Assembly: GCA_017649745.1 (NCBI GenBank) | Contig: JAGCGE010000005.1 | Span: forward strand, 1-20,355 | Direction: 5' to 3' | Source: Clostridiales bacterium | GTDB taxonomy: Bacteria; Bacillota_A; Clostridia; Saccharofermentanales; Saccharofermentanaceae | Length of the DNA: 20,355 nucleotides | Part shown: in pieces, positions 1-7,653 of the stretch | Layout: every line of letters starts with the position of its first letter | Position numbering within the stretch: position 1 is the stretch's first letter | Program-made: the position numbers and the translations under genes | The notes under the pieces: generated by a model | Seen by the model: only the letters and a program-made list of their open reading frames with translations | The model's database searches: none | Told to the model about the DNA's origin: nothing

Positions 1-573
1 CCTCTTCCGGGTATTCTTATGAAGATAGTAGACAGGGATTCGCAGATGGAACTTATGCCGGGACAGCAAGGCGAGATATGTATCAACTCCAGATCTGTGA
101 TATCCAAGGTAGTTATCGATGACAAGATGACAGAAAAAGTCCTTCGTAAGCACAGGGACGGAAGATACTGGGTGCACACAGGCGATATTGGTCATATGGA
201 TGATGACGGGTTCTTCTATTTTGATTATTCTCTTAAGAGATGCGCAAAGGTCGAAGGTATGTCAGTATCTCTCAAGACAGTTGAAGATGCGATCAAGAAG
301 ATCGATGGTGTAGAAGATGTCTGCGTAGTTATCTACGTAGAGCCTGACGGAGTCAACAGGCTTATCGCAGTCGTTGTTCCGTATGAAAGATATCTGTTTG
401 ACAATGATGAACTCATCTCGCTTAAGAACAGACTCGATGTCGAGTGTAGCATGATGCTCCTAAGAGAGATGAGACCTTCTGAAATAGAGTACAGAGCTTC
501 GCTTCCTAAGACCGATTCAGGCATTGATTTTAATAAGGTACTTGAAGAAATTATTGAAAATAGAAAAGCTTAA
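1..573 (+). CDS. ANL superfamily acyl-adenylating enzyme (AMP-binding), C-terminal part, 5' end outside window
   Basis: This is the end of an AMP-dependent acyl/aryl-CoA synthetase or related adenylating enzyme; the frame is open from base 1 (PLPGILMKIVD), so the gene starts upstream and the Met at 19 is internal. The text PLPGILMKIVD, then GEICI, then YWVHTGDIGHMDDDGFFYF matches the end of the large domain, with the ATP-ribose-binding TGD aspartate near base 195. The hinge and small domain follow (KRCAKVEGMSVSLKTVEDAI). Near the C terminus, where the family has LPxTxxGKID with a catalytic lysine (A10 motif), this protein reads LPKTDSGIDFNKV at bases 505-543: the lysine after Gly is absent. 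It may therefore be impaired in adenylation or be a divergent paralogue. Substrate cannot be told from this fragment. The reading is certain for the superfamily and unknown for the exact product. Confidence 0.85.
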   Translation, partial: PLPGILMKIVDRDSQMELMPGQQGEICINSRSVISKVVIDDKMTEKVLRKHRDGRYWVHTGDIGHMDDDGFFYFDYSLKRCAKVEGMSVSLKTVEDAIKKIDGVEDVCVVIYVEPDGVNRLIAVVVPYERYLFDNDELISLKNRLDVECSMMLLREMRPSEIEYRASLPKTDSGIDFNKVLEEIIENRKA

Positions 574-666
574 TATGCTAATTGATTCTTTAAATTTCTT
601 ATGAATAGTGATAATGTTTACATGCATTTTCATGTGCATTGTTAAAAGAATAAGGGAGGCAACATT

Positions 667-2736
667 ATGAAAAAGCTTGCAATCAGGACTTTAGCATTGC
701 TCGTCATCTTTACGATGATGGCTTCTATGGTCACCTCATGTTCTTCTATCAAAGAAAAATTCTCATTTTTGAATGAAACAAGAGAAGAGCACGAGAGTAA
801 AAAGAAAAAGGATAAAAAGCATCGCGACGATGACGATGACGAGGAAGAGACAGAGGCTACTGAGGAGACTGAGGAAACCGAAGAGACTCAGGAAACAGAG
901 GAACCAGATCCTACTGATACTCCTGCTCCTACAATGGCTCCGATCAATTCAGAATATGCTGATCCGAGCAACCTCGTTTTCCCGGACGAGCCTTATGATT
1001 ACAACAAGGTTCATCCAAAGCATGAGCCGGGTTCTCTCAATGGAAAAGAAGCAAAAGAGGAACTCTATGACATCGAGCATGAGTATATCGAGTATATGCT
1101 CGACGGAAGCTACATCGATACAGTTATCGAGTTCTACGATTATGAAGATCTCGGCTATTCTTATGACAACGTATCTATGGGTGATGTAAGCGTTGATACT
1201 TCAGAAGATATGAAAGTTTCTCAGGAGTTTATCGACAGACTCCTCGCAATCGATTTTGAGGACCTCGATGAGAATGACAGGATCTTCTATGACAAGATCC
1301 TCTATGATCTTGAAGAACAAGTTTATCTCGATCAGTATCCTGGATTCCAGTATCTTACACCTGTCTTCAATTCACTTACGAGCCAGCAGTGTAATCTCTT
1401 CTTTGTTGTTGATATCGTTTCTTTCAAGAATAAGCAGGAAGCTGAGGATTATATCCTTCTTATGAAAGATATCGACAGATATTATGATCAGCTCTGCGAA
1501 TTCGAAGAAGCAAGAGTTTCTTTAGGTTACTATCTCTCACCGGATGCTTACGAAGATATTGCAAAGACATTCGATGATCTTGTAGCTATGGAAGAGGATT
1601 GCTTCCTTTATGAGTCATACAGAGCAAGACTTGATGAAGTAGATGAGCTCACAGATGATGAGAAAGAAGCATTGAGTGCTGAGCACGATCAGGTCATGAA
1701 AGAGATCGTATTCCCTGAGTTTAAGGAATGTGCTTCTCGTATGCGTGCCATAGGCGCATCTATCAAGAATGACAACTATAGCGGTATCGGTACTTACGAG
1801 CACGGAACAGATTATTATGAAGCTATCGTAAGAAAGGATACAAACTCTCAGACAACACCTGACGAAGCTGCTGCATATTGTGATGAATATCTTAAGCAGT
1901 GCTATGTTGATATCCTTACCGGTTACATGAATGGTGATTACTCTGATGATCACGATTATACAAAGGGTGATATGCAGGAGAACCTTGATTATCTGTACGG
2001 TCAGATCTTTGAATATTTCCCTGAGATCCCTGATCACGAATACGTATTCAAGGAAGTTCCGGAAGCTTTTAGAGACAGCTTTAGTCCGGCTGCTTTCCTT
2101 GCTTATCATATCGACAGATACGATTCTAATCTTCTTCTTGTAAACTCTGCAAAATACAGCGGAGATTTCGGTACAACAGTTGCACACGAAGCTTATCCGG
2201 GTCATATGTATCAGTCCGTTTACACAAGAAGCGTTACAGATCACCTTTATATGGTAATCTCTACACCTGACGGTTATGCAGAAGGTTGGGCTGAGTATGT
2301 TGAAGTTAACTCTCCACAATTCTTTGGTGCAAGTGAGGATGAGGTAAAGTACTTCAAGCAGGAAACACTTTTCAATACTCTCCTCATGGCAAGGATCGAC
2401 CTTGGTTGTAACTATGAAGGTTGGACATGTGAAGAAGCTTGCGACTACATTAACGACATCCTTGATGAAGCAGTTGTTGAAGTAGTAGGTAAGAGCATGG
2501 GCATGGATATCCTTACACCTGACGCTATCATGGATGCTTACCTGCTGGTAGCTAACGATCCTGGATATGCAGTTCACTATGGTATCGGTTATATCGTTCT
2601 TACAAATACACTTGATGAGATCCAGGAACTCGATCCTTCAATGTCCAAGAAAGAACTCCACAAGCTTTTCCTTGATTGCCAGACAGCTCCATTCGAGCAG
2701 ATTTTGGAAACAGCTAAGAGAAAGCTCGGTAAATAA
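667..2736 (+). CDS. DUF885 family lipoprotein, predicted zinc metallopeptidase
   Basis: A 689-residue exported lipoprotein. Residues 1-24 form a signal peptide (MKK, hydrophobic core) ending in the lipobox VTSC with Cys25 as the lipidated residue. Residues about 36-90 are a highly charged linker: a Lys/Asp-rich block, then a Glu/Thr repeat (EET units), then a Pro/Thr stretch, likely a spacer across the cell wall. The rest is a DUF885 domain. It carries HEAYPGH at residues 507-513 and EGWAEY at 539-544, an HExxxGH plus downstream Glu arrangement typical of gluzincin-like metallopeptidases, with Glu508 as likely catalytic base. DUF885 proteins are generally annotated as putative peptidases; the substrate is unknown. 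The start is set by GGGAGG about 8 bases upstream of ATG 667. It appears monocistronic: an intrinsic terminator follows at 2760. Family call is firm, enzymatic role inferred. Confidence 0.9.
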   Translation: MKKLAIRTLALLVIFTMMASMVTSCSSIKEKFSFLNETREEHESKKKKDKKHRDDDDDEEETEATEETEETEETQETEEPDPTDTPAPTMAPINSEYADPSNLVFPDEPYDYNKVHPKHEPGSLNGKEAKEELYDIEHEYIEYMLDGSYIDTVIEFYDYEDLGYSYDNVSMGDVSVDTSEDMKVSQEFIDRLLAIDFEDLDENDRIFYDKILYDLEEQVYLDQYPGFQYLTPVFNSLTSQQCNLFFVVDIVSFKNKQEAEDYILLMKDIDRYYDQLCEFEEARVSLGYYLSPDAYEDIAKTFDDLVAMEEDCFLYESYRARLDEVDELTDDEKEALSAEHDQVMKEIVFPEFKECASRMRAIGASIKNDNYSGIGTYEHGTDYYEAIVRKDTNSQTTPDEAAAYCDEYLKQCYVDILTGYMNGDYSDDHDYTKGDMQENLDYLYGQIFEYFPEIPDHEYVFKEVPEAFRDSFSPAAFLAYHIDRYDSNLLLVNSAKYSGDFGTTVAHEAYPGHMYQSVYTRSVTDHLYMVISTPDGYAEGWAEYVEVNSPQFFGASEDEVKYFKQETLFNTLLMARIDLGCNYEGWTCEEACDYINDILDEAVVEVVGKSMGMDILTPDAIMDAYLLVANDPGYAVHYGIGYIVLTNTLDEIQELDPSMSKKELHKLFLDCQTAPFEQILETAKRKLGK

Positions 2737-2759
2737 TCGTAAAAACTGAGTAGTTAGCA

Positions 2760-2798
2760 CGGCACAAGTCCCTGAAAACAGGCGCTTGTGCCGTTTTT
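2760..2798 (+). terminator. Intrinsic terminator after the DUF885 gene
   Basis: The arms CGGCACAAG (2760-2768) and CTTGTGCCG (2785-2793) pair perfectly. An inner CCTG/CAGG stem closes a AAAA loop, and TTTTT follows at 2794-2798. Confidence 0.92.
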
Positions 2799-2830
2799 GT
2801 TATTTATTACAAAAAAACTGAAAAAAATAT

Positions 2831-2857
2831 TTGTGTAAAATTTCATTGTGTTATAAT
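2831..2857 (+). promoter_or_regulatory. Extended -10 promoter for the PP2C-like membrane protein gene
   Basis: TATAAT lies at 2852-2857 with TG one base upstream (TGTTATAAT, 2849-2857), an extended -10. A weak -35 (TTGTGT, 2831-2836) sits 15 bp upstream. The ATG at 2856 falls inside this -10 box, so transcription must begin downstream of it. That supports ATG 2889, preceded by CGGAGGA at 2875-2881, as the true start. Confidence 0.7.
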
Positions 2858-2888
2858 GGTTATGAAAATTGATTCGGAGGAGTTTTCA

Positions 2889-5800
2889 ATGGCCAAGATA
2901 ACTCGTCTCGCAAGCACACTTATCGCGAGATATTACCCCTCAAAGACATATACAGACGCCTTCTACATGGATGGTCGTCTTTTTGGTAAAAGAGAAGTCA
3001 GAAACGCAGATATTACAATGGATAAGGAAGAGAAAGGTTTCTTCTTTTCCGTGTTTTCTCACCCTACAATTGCAGGATATGAACCGGGTATGATCCCACC
3101 TTATGAGCCACAGCTTCGAGGCATCTGTAACGAAGTAAAGTTCGGAAGAAAGCCGATCGATGCTATGATCTCAGGTTTCCTAACTACAGCAGTTGATATT
3201 ACTGGTAAGATGAAGCTTCAGGACCAGGACAGCAGAGCACCTTATTTTGCAGGTATCATTGTCCACGATTCTGAAGCATTTGCTGTTACTATCGGTAGCG
3301 GTCTTGCTTTCTTGTATAGAAATGACACTTTGTATCCTTTGACGGATGCAGGTATTCCAATGGAGAACCTTGATGCATTCGGAAATCGCGTAGGAGATTT
3401 CTATAATTTCGTATCTTCTAAGACTGCGAATGCTTTGTGGTCCAATATCACAACACTTTCAGTCGATGACTGTATCATTCTCTGTAACAAGGCTGTTTAC
3501 GATGCATTGGGTCAAAGAGAATTGCTGAGAATTCTCGATGAAGCAGATGACCAGTGCGATGCAGCCGGAACTGTTATGACACAGGCTGCTGCTAATATGC
3601 CTAACGTTCCAATGCAGTTCTCTATCTCCTTTGTTGAGAGCATTACTGCAGATGAGAAGAAGGGTCTTTTCGGATTCAGAAAGAAGAATAAGGAAGAAGA
3701 TACTTCCAACATGAGCATAGAGTCTACTGTTGAAGGCGGTACGATCGGTGCTGCTGCAGAGGCTATCGCAGGTGCAGGATTTGTATCTGGTATTACTGCT
3801 ACAACCGAGGCAACAGCTGCTGCATCAGAGGCAGTTGCTTTTGGTGACGGTGCAGAGGAGATGCCTAAGAATGCTGTTATTCCTGATCTGGATGAAGTCA
3901 GCTTCTCGAAGTTTGTCGTACCTGAGGAACCGGAACTTTCTGTAAATGAGGAGAAGGTTGAATTCCTTGATTCATCCGTTGCGGTTCCTGATGTAGAAGA
4001 GATCCCTGCAGAAAAGATCATGAAGAGTCTTGTAGGTGAGATGAATGCTTCAAAGCAGGAAGGATTGAATATCCAGAAGGCTGCTGAGGAAGAAGCTAAG
4101 AAATCTCTTGAAGTAAAACAACCGGAAGAGAATGTTCCTGAGACAGGAGCGAAGATCGAAGAAGGAGCAACACTTACACCTCAGTCTGCAGATATTCCTT
4201 CAGATTCTCCTTTCGTTGCTGCATTTAACCCATTTACTTCAGCTCCTGCTGAGGTGAAGGAATCAGAGATGGAAACAGTATCAGAGACTCCTGTTGAGCT
4301 TGATACTGATGACAGCATGATGGATACAAAGACAGTAAGTTCTTTCGATTCGCTCTTTGCTAATCAGGTGCAGAAGGATTCCGGTATCGCAAGTGACGGA
4401 ATAATCGCTGCAGCCCTTAAGGAGCTTAAGGAAGAAAGTGATGCTGAAGCTGCTGTCGAAGAAACTAAAGAAATTACAGAGGTTAAGGAAGAAGTTAAGG
4501 AAGAGGCTAAACCTGAGGTTAAGCCGGAGCCTTCAATGCCTGTAACCGTTAATGATGATGAGATCGTGTTCTCTTCAGGAGAAAAGGTTGAATCATTTGA
4601 GGAAGAGAAAAAGGAAGAGAAGCCGTTTGATCCATACAGTGTAGGTAATACAGATGATATAGCTAATGCTAAGCCTGTCGTATTCCCAACGTCTGGTTTT
4701 GGCGGTTTTGAATTGGATGAGAAAGACAAAAGTGAATCTGGAGGTGATTCTGTCATGACTGAAAACGAGAGACCTGTTAATGAGCCTTCGTTCGACTGGA
4801 AAGAAGAAGGCGTTCCGACTGAGCCTCTGGCGGATGAAGTCCCTGTTCCTGAGTTCGATATGAACCCTGAAAAGACGACTGTTAATCCGGTAGAGAATGT
4901 AAGTTTCCCGTTGTCTGAACAGGAAGCACCTGCACCTGCTGTACCAGATGAGGTTGAACCGGCACCTGTAACAGGTTCTGATTTTGTAATCCCATTTGAG
5001 AATGCAGTTATCGCTGAACCGGAAGCAACAACAAATGTACAAAATGATGTACCGGATATGCCTGTATACGGAAGCCAGTCATTCGACGTTCCTACATACG
5101 CTGTTAATTCCGAGCAGGAAGCTACAGATACTGCAGCACCTGCATATGAAGTAGGTTCATACGAAGATAATGAGGATATGGCTCCTGAACAGGCTCCATA
5201 TCAGTCATACGGTAGTGAATCATTCGAGCCTGAAGAGGCAGATGATTCAGCTTATGAACAGCCATATGAGATCACAGATGATGTTCAGGAATATGCACAG
5301 CAGGAATATGCTGCTCAGCCTGGATATGATCAGCAGTATGATCAGCAGTATGATCAGCCATATGAGCAGCCTCAGCAGTATGAGGAAGCTCCTCAGTATG
5401 AGACACCTGATGCATTCTCTGATCCTAACATCGGTGCTCAGGAATCATATGAGAATGGCGCATATACAGAGCCTGCAGGCTATGATTACAGTGCTGCCGC
5501 TGCAACAACTGCTGCTGCAGACGCTACAGAAGCAGCTGCAGGAGACGAGTGGATCAACAGTATTCTTGGACTTGATGATAATGGCGTAGACACAGCTGCT
5601 ACACCATATAATTCTCAGCCTTCACCAGCTCCACAGCGTCCGGGCGGATCACCAAGACCAAGGCCACAGCAGAAAGGTCCAAATCCTAACGGAGGAGCTC
5701 CAAGAAGACCTTCAGGTCAGGGACGTCCTGCTACACAGGGTTCCGGTAACAGAGGCGGTGGCGGAAACAACAACAGACCGTTCCGCTTGAGCAGAAATGG

Positions 5801-6296
5801 CGCTATCTTCCTTGTATTTGTCGGCGTACTCTTTATAGCACTTATCGTTATCATTTCTCTTATCGTTAAGTCATGCAGTTCTAAGGACAAGAAACCTGAA
5901 GAGACAAAGACAACTGAGACAACAGTTGAGTCAGTTGTTGAGATCACGACACCTACAGAGTCTGTTGATGCAAATGCTCCTATCGGTGTATTCGTATTCT
6001 CCAGCCACACAGGTTACAGAACATGGTGGGATCTCTTTAAGCAGTCTTATAACATCGAGATCGAAGGCGATACAGATGCTAGAGTTGCTATCGTAAGACA
6101 GTTCAACGGCGCAGCAGCTGACTATATGCCATCAGAAGGCGACAGGCTCTTACTTCCACCTCTTGCAATGATCAACGGTTCAGTGCCTGTTCCTGGTGCT
6201 GAAGCTACAGGGGAGACAACTGCAGATGGTGCTACCGGTGAAGTAGAAGGTACTCCTTCAGTTTCAGAAGGCGGAGCCGATACAGCTTCAACTTAA
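2889..6296 (+). CDS. Single-pass membrane protein: PP2C-like (pseudo)phosphatase fold, long acidic linker, TM, external LysM-like domain
   Basis: A 1135-residue protein starting at ATG 2889 (CGGAGGA seven bases upstream); the in-frame ATG at 2856 lies in the promoter. Residues 1-255 resemble a PP2C fold by pattern only: GKREVRNAD at 33-41, FSVFSHP at 53-59 where PP2C has the metal-binding VADGMGG, TIGSGLAFLYR at 134-144 in place of GDSRxYL, and DDCIILCNKAVYDAL at 193-207 in place of GDxxLLCSDGL. The metal-binding aspartates are not conserved, so it would be a pseudophosphatase. Residues about 265-965 are low-complexity: Glu/Pro/Val-rich, then Tyr/Gln/Pro repeats, Ala-rich, and a Gly/Pro/Arg-rich basic end. 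One TM spans 971-993, N terminus inside. Residues 1040-1093 (TWWDLFKQSYNI, then FNG, then SEGDRLLLPP) resemble a LysM wall-binding domain. The architecture suggests a sensor linking wall to cytoplasm. It is monocistronic with its own promoter and terminator. The TM is certain; the domain calls are inference. Confidence 0.8.
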   Translation: MAKITRLASTLIARYYPSKTYTDAFYMDGRLFGKREVRNADITMDKEEKGFFFSVFSHPTIAGYEPGMIPPYEPQLRGICNEVKFGRKPIDAMISGFLTTAVDITGKMKLQDQDSRAPYFAGIIVHDSEAFAVTIGSGLAFLYRNDTLYPLTDAGIPMENLDAFGNRVGDFYNFVSSKTANALWSNITTLSVDDCIILCNKAVYDALGQRELLRILDEADDQCDAAGTVMTQAAANMPNVPMQFSISFVESITADEKKGLFGFRKKNKEEDTSNMSIESTVEGGTIGAAAEAIAGAGFVSGITATTEATAAASEAVAFGDGAEEMPKNAVIPDLDEVSFSKFVVPEEPELSVNEEKVEFLDSSVAVPDVEEIPAEKIMKSLVGEMNASKQEGLNIQKAAEEEAKKSLEVKQPEENVPETGAKIEEGATLTPQSADIPSDSPFVAAFNPFTSAPAEVKESEMETVSETPVELDTDDSMMDTKTVSSFDSLFANQVQKDSGIASDGIIAAALKELKEESDAEAAVEETKEITEVKEEVKEEAKPEVKPEPSMPVTVNDDEIVFSSGEKVESFEEEKKEEKPFDPYSVGNTDDIANAKPVVFPTSGFGGFELDEKDKSESGGDSVMTENERPVNEPSFDWKEEGVPTEPLADEVPVPEFDMNPEKTTVNPVENVSFPLSEQEAPAPAVPDEVEPAPVTGSDFVIPFENAVIAEPEATTNVQNDVPDMPVYGSQSFDVPTYAVNSEQEATDTAAPAYEVGSYEDNEDMAPEQAPYQSYGSESFEPEEADDSAYEQPYEITDDVQEYAQQEYAAQPGYDQQYDQQYDQPYEQPQQYEEAPQYETPDAFSDPNIGAQESYENGAYTEPAGYDYSAAAATTAAADATEAAAGDEWINSILGLDDNGVDTAATPYNSQPSPAPQRPGGSPRPRPQQKGPNPNGGAPRRPSGQGRPATQGSGNRGGGGNNNRPFRLSRNGAIFLVFVGVLFIALIVIISLIVKSCSSKDKKPEETKTTETTVESVVEITTPTESVDANAPIGVFVFSSHTGYRTWWDLFKQSYNIEIEGDTDARVAIVRQFNGAAADYMPSEGDRLLLPPLAMINGSVPVPGAEATGETTADGATGEVEGTPSVSEGGADTAST
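5325..5372 (+). repeat. 12-bp in-frame tandem repeat coding Tyr-Asp-Gln-Gln
   Basis: Four units of TATGATCAGCAG or close variants (5325, 5337, 5349, 5361) encode YDQQ YDQQ YDQP YEQP in the linker of the membrane protein. Such runs may change length by slippage. They sit inside a wider Tyr/Gln/Pro-rich stretch (about 5170-5420). Confidence 0.85.
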
Positions 6297-6313
6297 TAGC
6301 TTATGAGATGATC

Positions 6314-6348
6314 AGCGTCTCGGTACTGAAGTGCCGGGACGCTTTTTT
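6314..6348 (+). terminator. Intrinsic terminator after the PP2C-like gene
   Basis: The 5' arm AGCGTCTCGGTAC (6314-6326) pairs with GTGCCGGGACGCT, with two G-T pairs and a TGAA loop. TTTTTT follows at 6343-6348. Confidence 0.92.
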
Positions 6349-6425
6349 ATGGTGTTTTCGAGCATAAGTAAAAATCATTGTTCAAAATATATATAAAAAT
6401 AGGGGAGAACAATACTAATTTCGTC

Positions 6426-6469
6426 TTCAAAGGTCTTAGTTGAGTGTTTCAAAAAAGTCTTAGTGCGTG
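6426..6469 (+). promoter_or_regulatory. Imperfect ~22-bp direct repeat upstream of the serine operon
   Basis: TTCAAAGG-TCTTAGTTGAGTG (6426-6446) is followed after one base by TTCAAAAAAGTCTTAGTGCGTG (6448-6469). The core GTCTTAGT recurs exactly 24 bp apart (6433, 6457). A possible -10 box TAGAAT lies at 6470-6475 with no convincing -35. The pair may be an activator or repressor site for the serine genes; this is inferred from position only. No T-box or recognisable riboswitch is seen in the 6349-6537 leader. Confidence 0.4.
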
Positions 6470-6537
6470 TAGAATAACATAGATGTGCTTTGCATAAATC
6501 TAATCGACTCTGTAGTGTCGTTAAAAGTGAGGAAATC

Positions 6538-7626
6538 ATGCATAAAAGATTGTACATTCCGGGACCAGTCGAAGTAAGACAGGATGTTTTGGATCAGATG
6601 GCAAGACCAATGATCGGTCACAGAACAAAAGATGCATCTGCTTTGCAGCAGAGTATCTCAGAGAAGCTCCAGAAGGTTATGGGGACAAAGAACACTATCG
6701 TTCTCTCAACTTCATCAGGAAGCGGTCTCATGGAAGGTGCAGTTCGATGTTTCACTAAGAACAGATGTGCAGTATTCTCAATCGGAGCTTTCGGTAAGAG
6801 ATGGTACAAGATGTGCCAGGCTAACGGAGTACCTGCTGATATTTTCGAGTCAGAGCTCGGACAGCCTACAACTCCTGAGATGGTAGATGAGGTTCTTTCC
6901 ACAGGAAAGTATGACTGCATCACTATCACACATAACGAGACTTCAACAGGCGTTCATAACCCGCTCAAGGCTATCATGGACGTTGTTAAAGCTAAATATC
7001 CAGACGTTATCACATGCGTAGATACAGTTTCATCTATGGCTGGTGACTATATCCCAGTTGATGAGCTCGGACTTGATGTCTGCATCACATCTACACAGAA
7101 GTGTTTAGGACTTCCTCCGGGAATGGCTATCGCTTCAGTAAGCGACAGAGCAGTTGAGAAGGCTAAGACGATCGAGAACAGAGGTCTTTATTTCGACTAT
7201 GTTGAGCTCGTAAAGTTCGTTAAGGAGAAGCCTTTCCAGTATCCTTCAACACCTTCACTCTCACACATGTATGCTCTTGATTATCAGCTTACAAAGATCT
7301 TGAACGAAGGCGTTGAGAACAGATATAAGAGACATTGCGAGATGGCTGAGGTAGTAAGAGAGTGGGCAAGAAAGAATTGCGCTGTTTACTCCAATCCTGA
7401 TCATCTCTCAGTAACAGTAACATGTATCACTAACACAACAGGCATCCCATTCGCTGAGCTTAACAAGGCTATGGGCGAGAAGGGCTACCTCATCAGCAAC
7501 GGTTACGGTGATCTTAAGGATAAGACATTCAGAATCGCTCACATGGCTGATACAACAATGGACGAGATCAACACACTTCTTAAGGATCTCGAAGAAACAA
7601 TCGCAGAACTTAAAAGCAAGCAATAA
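6538..7626 (+). CDS. Class V PLP-dependent aminotransferase, probable phosphoserine aminotransferase
   Basis: A 362-residue fold-type I aminotransferase of the class V group that includes serine-pyruvate/alanine-glyoxylate aminotransferases and the short SerC-like enzymes of Clostridia. It opens with LYIPGPVEV and has the GHRTKDA substrate-binding region (27-33), STSSGSGLMEGAV for phosphate binding (58-69), VDTVSS with the PLP-ring Asp162, and STQKCLGLPPG with the Schiff-base Lys188. The start is ATG 6538, 4 bases after GTGAGGA; the upstream in-frame ATG at 6490 has no ribosome site. The phosphoglycerate dehydrogenase gene follows after 27 bp in the same operon, so the likely reaction is 3-phosphohydroxypyruvate plus glutamate to phosphoserine, in the cytoplasm. 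Sequence alone does not exclude a serine-glyoxylate or ureidoglycine-type activity; context favours the serine route. I see no phosphoserine phosphatase gene here. Confidence 0.87.
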   Translation: MHKRLYIPGPVEVRQDVLDQMARPMIGHRTKDASALQQSISEKLQKVMGTKNTIVLSTSSGSGLMEGAVRCFTKNRCAVFSIGAFGKRWYKMCQANGVPADIFESELGQPTTPEMVDEVLSTGKYDCITITHNETSTGVHNPLKAIMDVVKAKYPDVITCVDTVSSMAGDYIPVDELGLDVCITSTQKCLGLPPGMAIASVSDRAVEKAKTIENRGLYFDYVELVKFVKEKPFQYPSTPSLSHMYALDYQLTKILNEGVENRYKRHCEMAEVVREWARKNCAVYSNPDHLSVTVTCITNTTGIPFAELNKAMGEKGYLISNGYGDLKDKTFRIAHMADTTMDEINTLLKDLEETIAELKSKQ

Positions 7627-7653
7627 TGCTTTTCGAAAAGACGGAGGACTATC

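Noticed and set aside
1615..2577. 320-codon open frame on the minus strand
   Set aside because: It lies antisense within the DUF885 gene, has a Cys/Ile/Val-rich sequence without any family pattern, and no ribosome site; it is a codon-bias shadow.
2856..2888. Upstream in-frame ATG for the PP2C-like gene
   Set aside because: It overlaps the TATAAT box and has no ribosome site; ATG 2889 has CGGAGGA at good spacing.
5325..5420. Tandem repeats as a possible CRISPR or regulatory array
   Set aside because: Units are 12 bp with no spacers and stay in frame as Tyr/Gln/Asp codons; this is a protein linker repeat.
6349..6537. T-box or serine-responsive riboswitch in the serine operon leader
   Set aside because: No specifier stem, T-box sequence or terminator/antiterminator pair could be found; only the direct repeats stand out.
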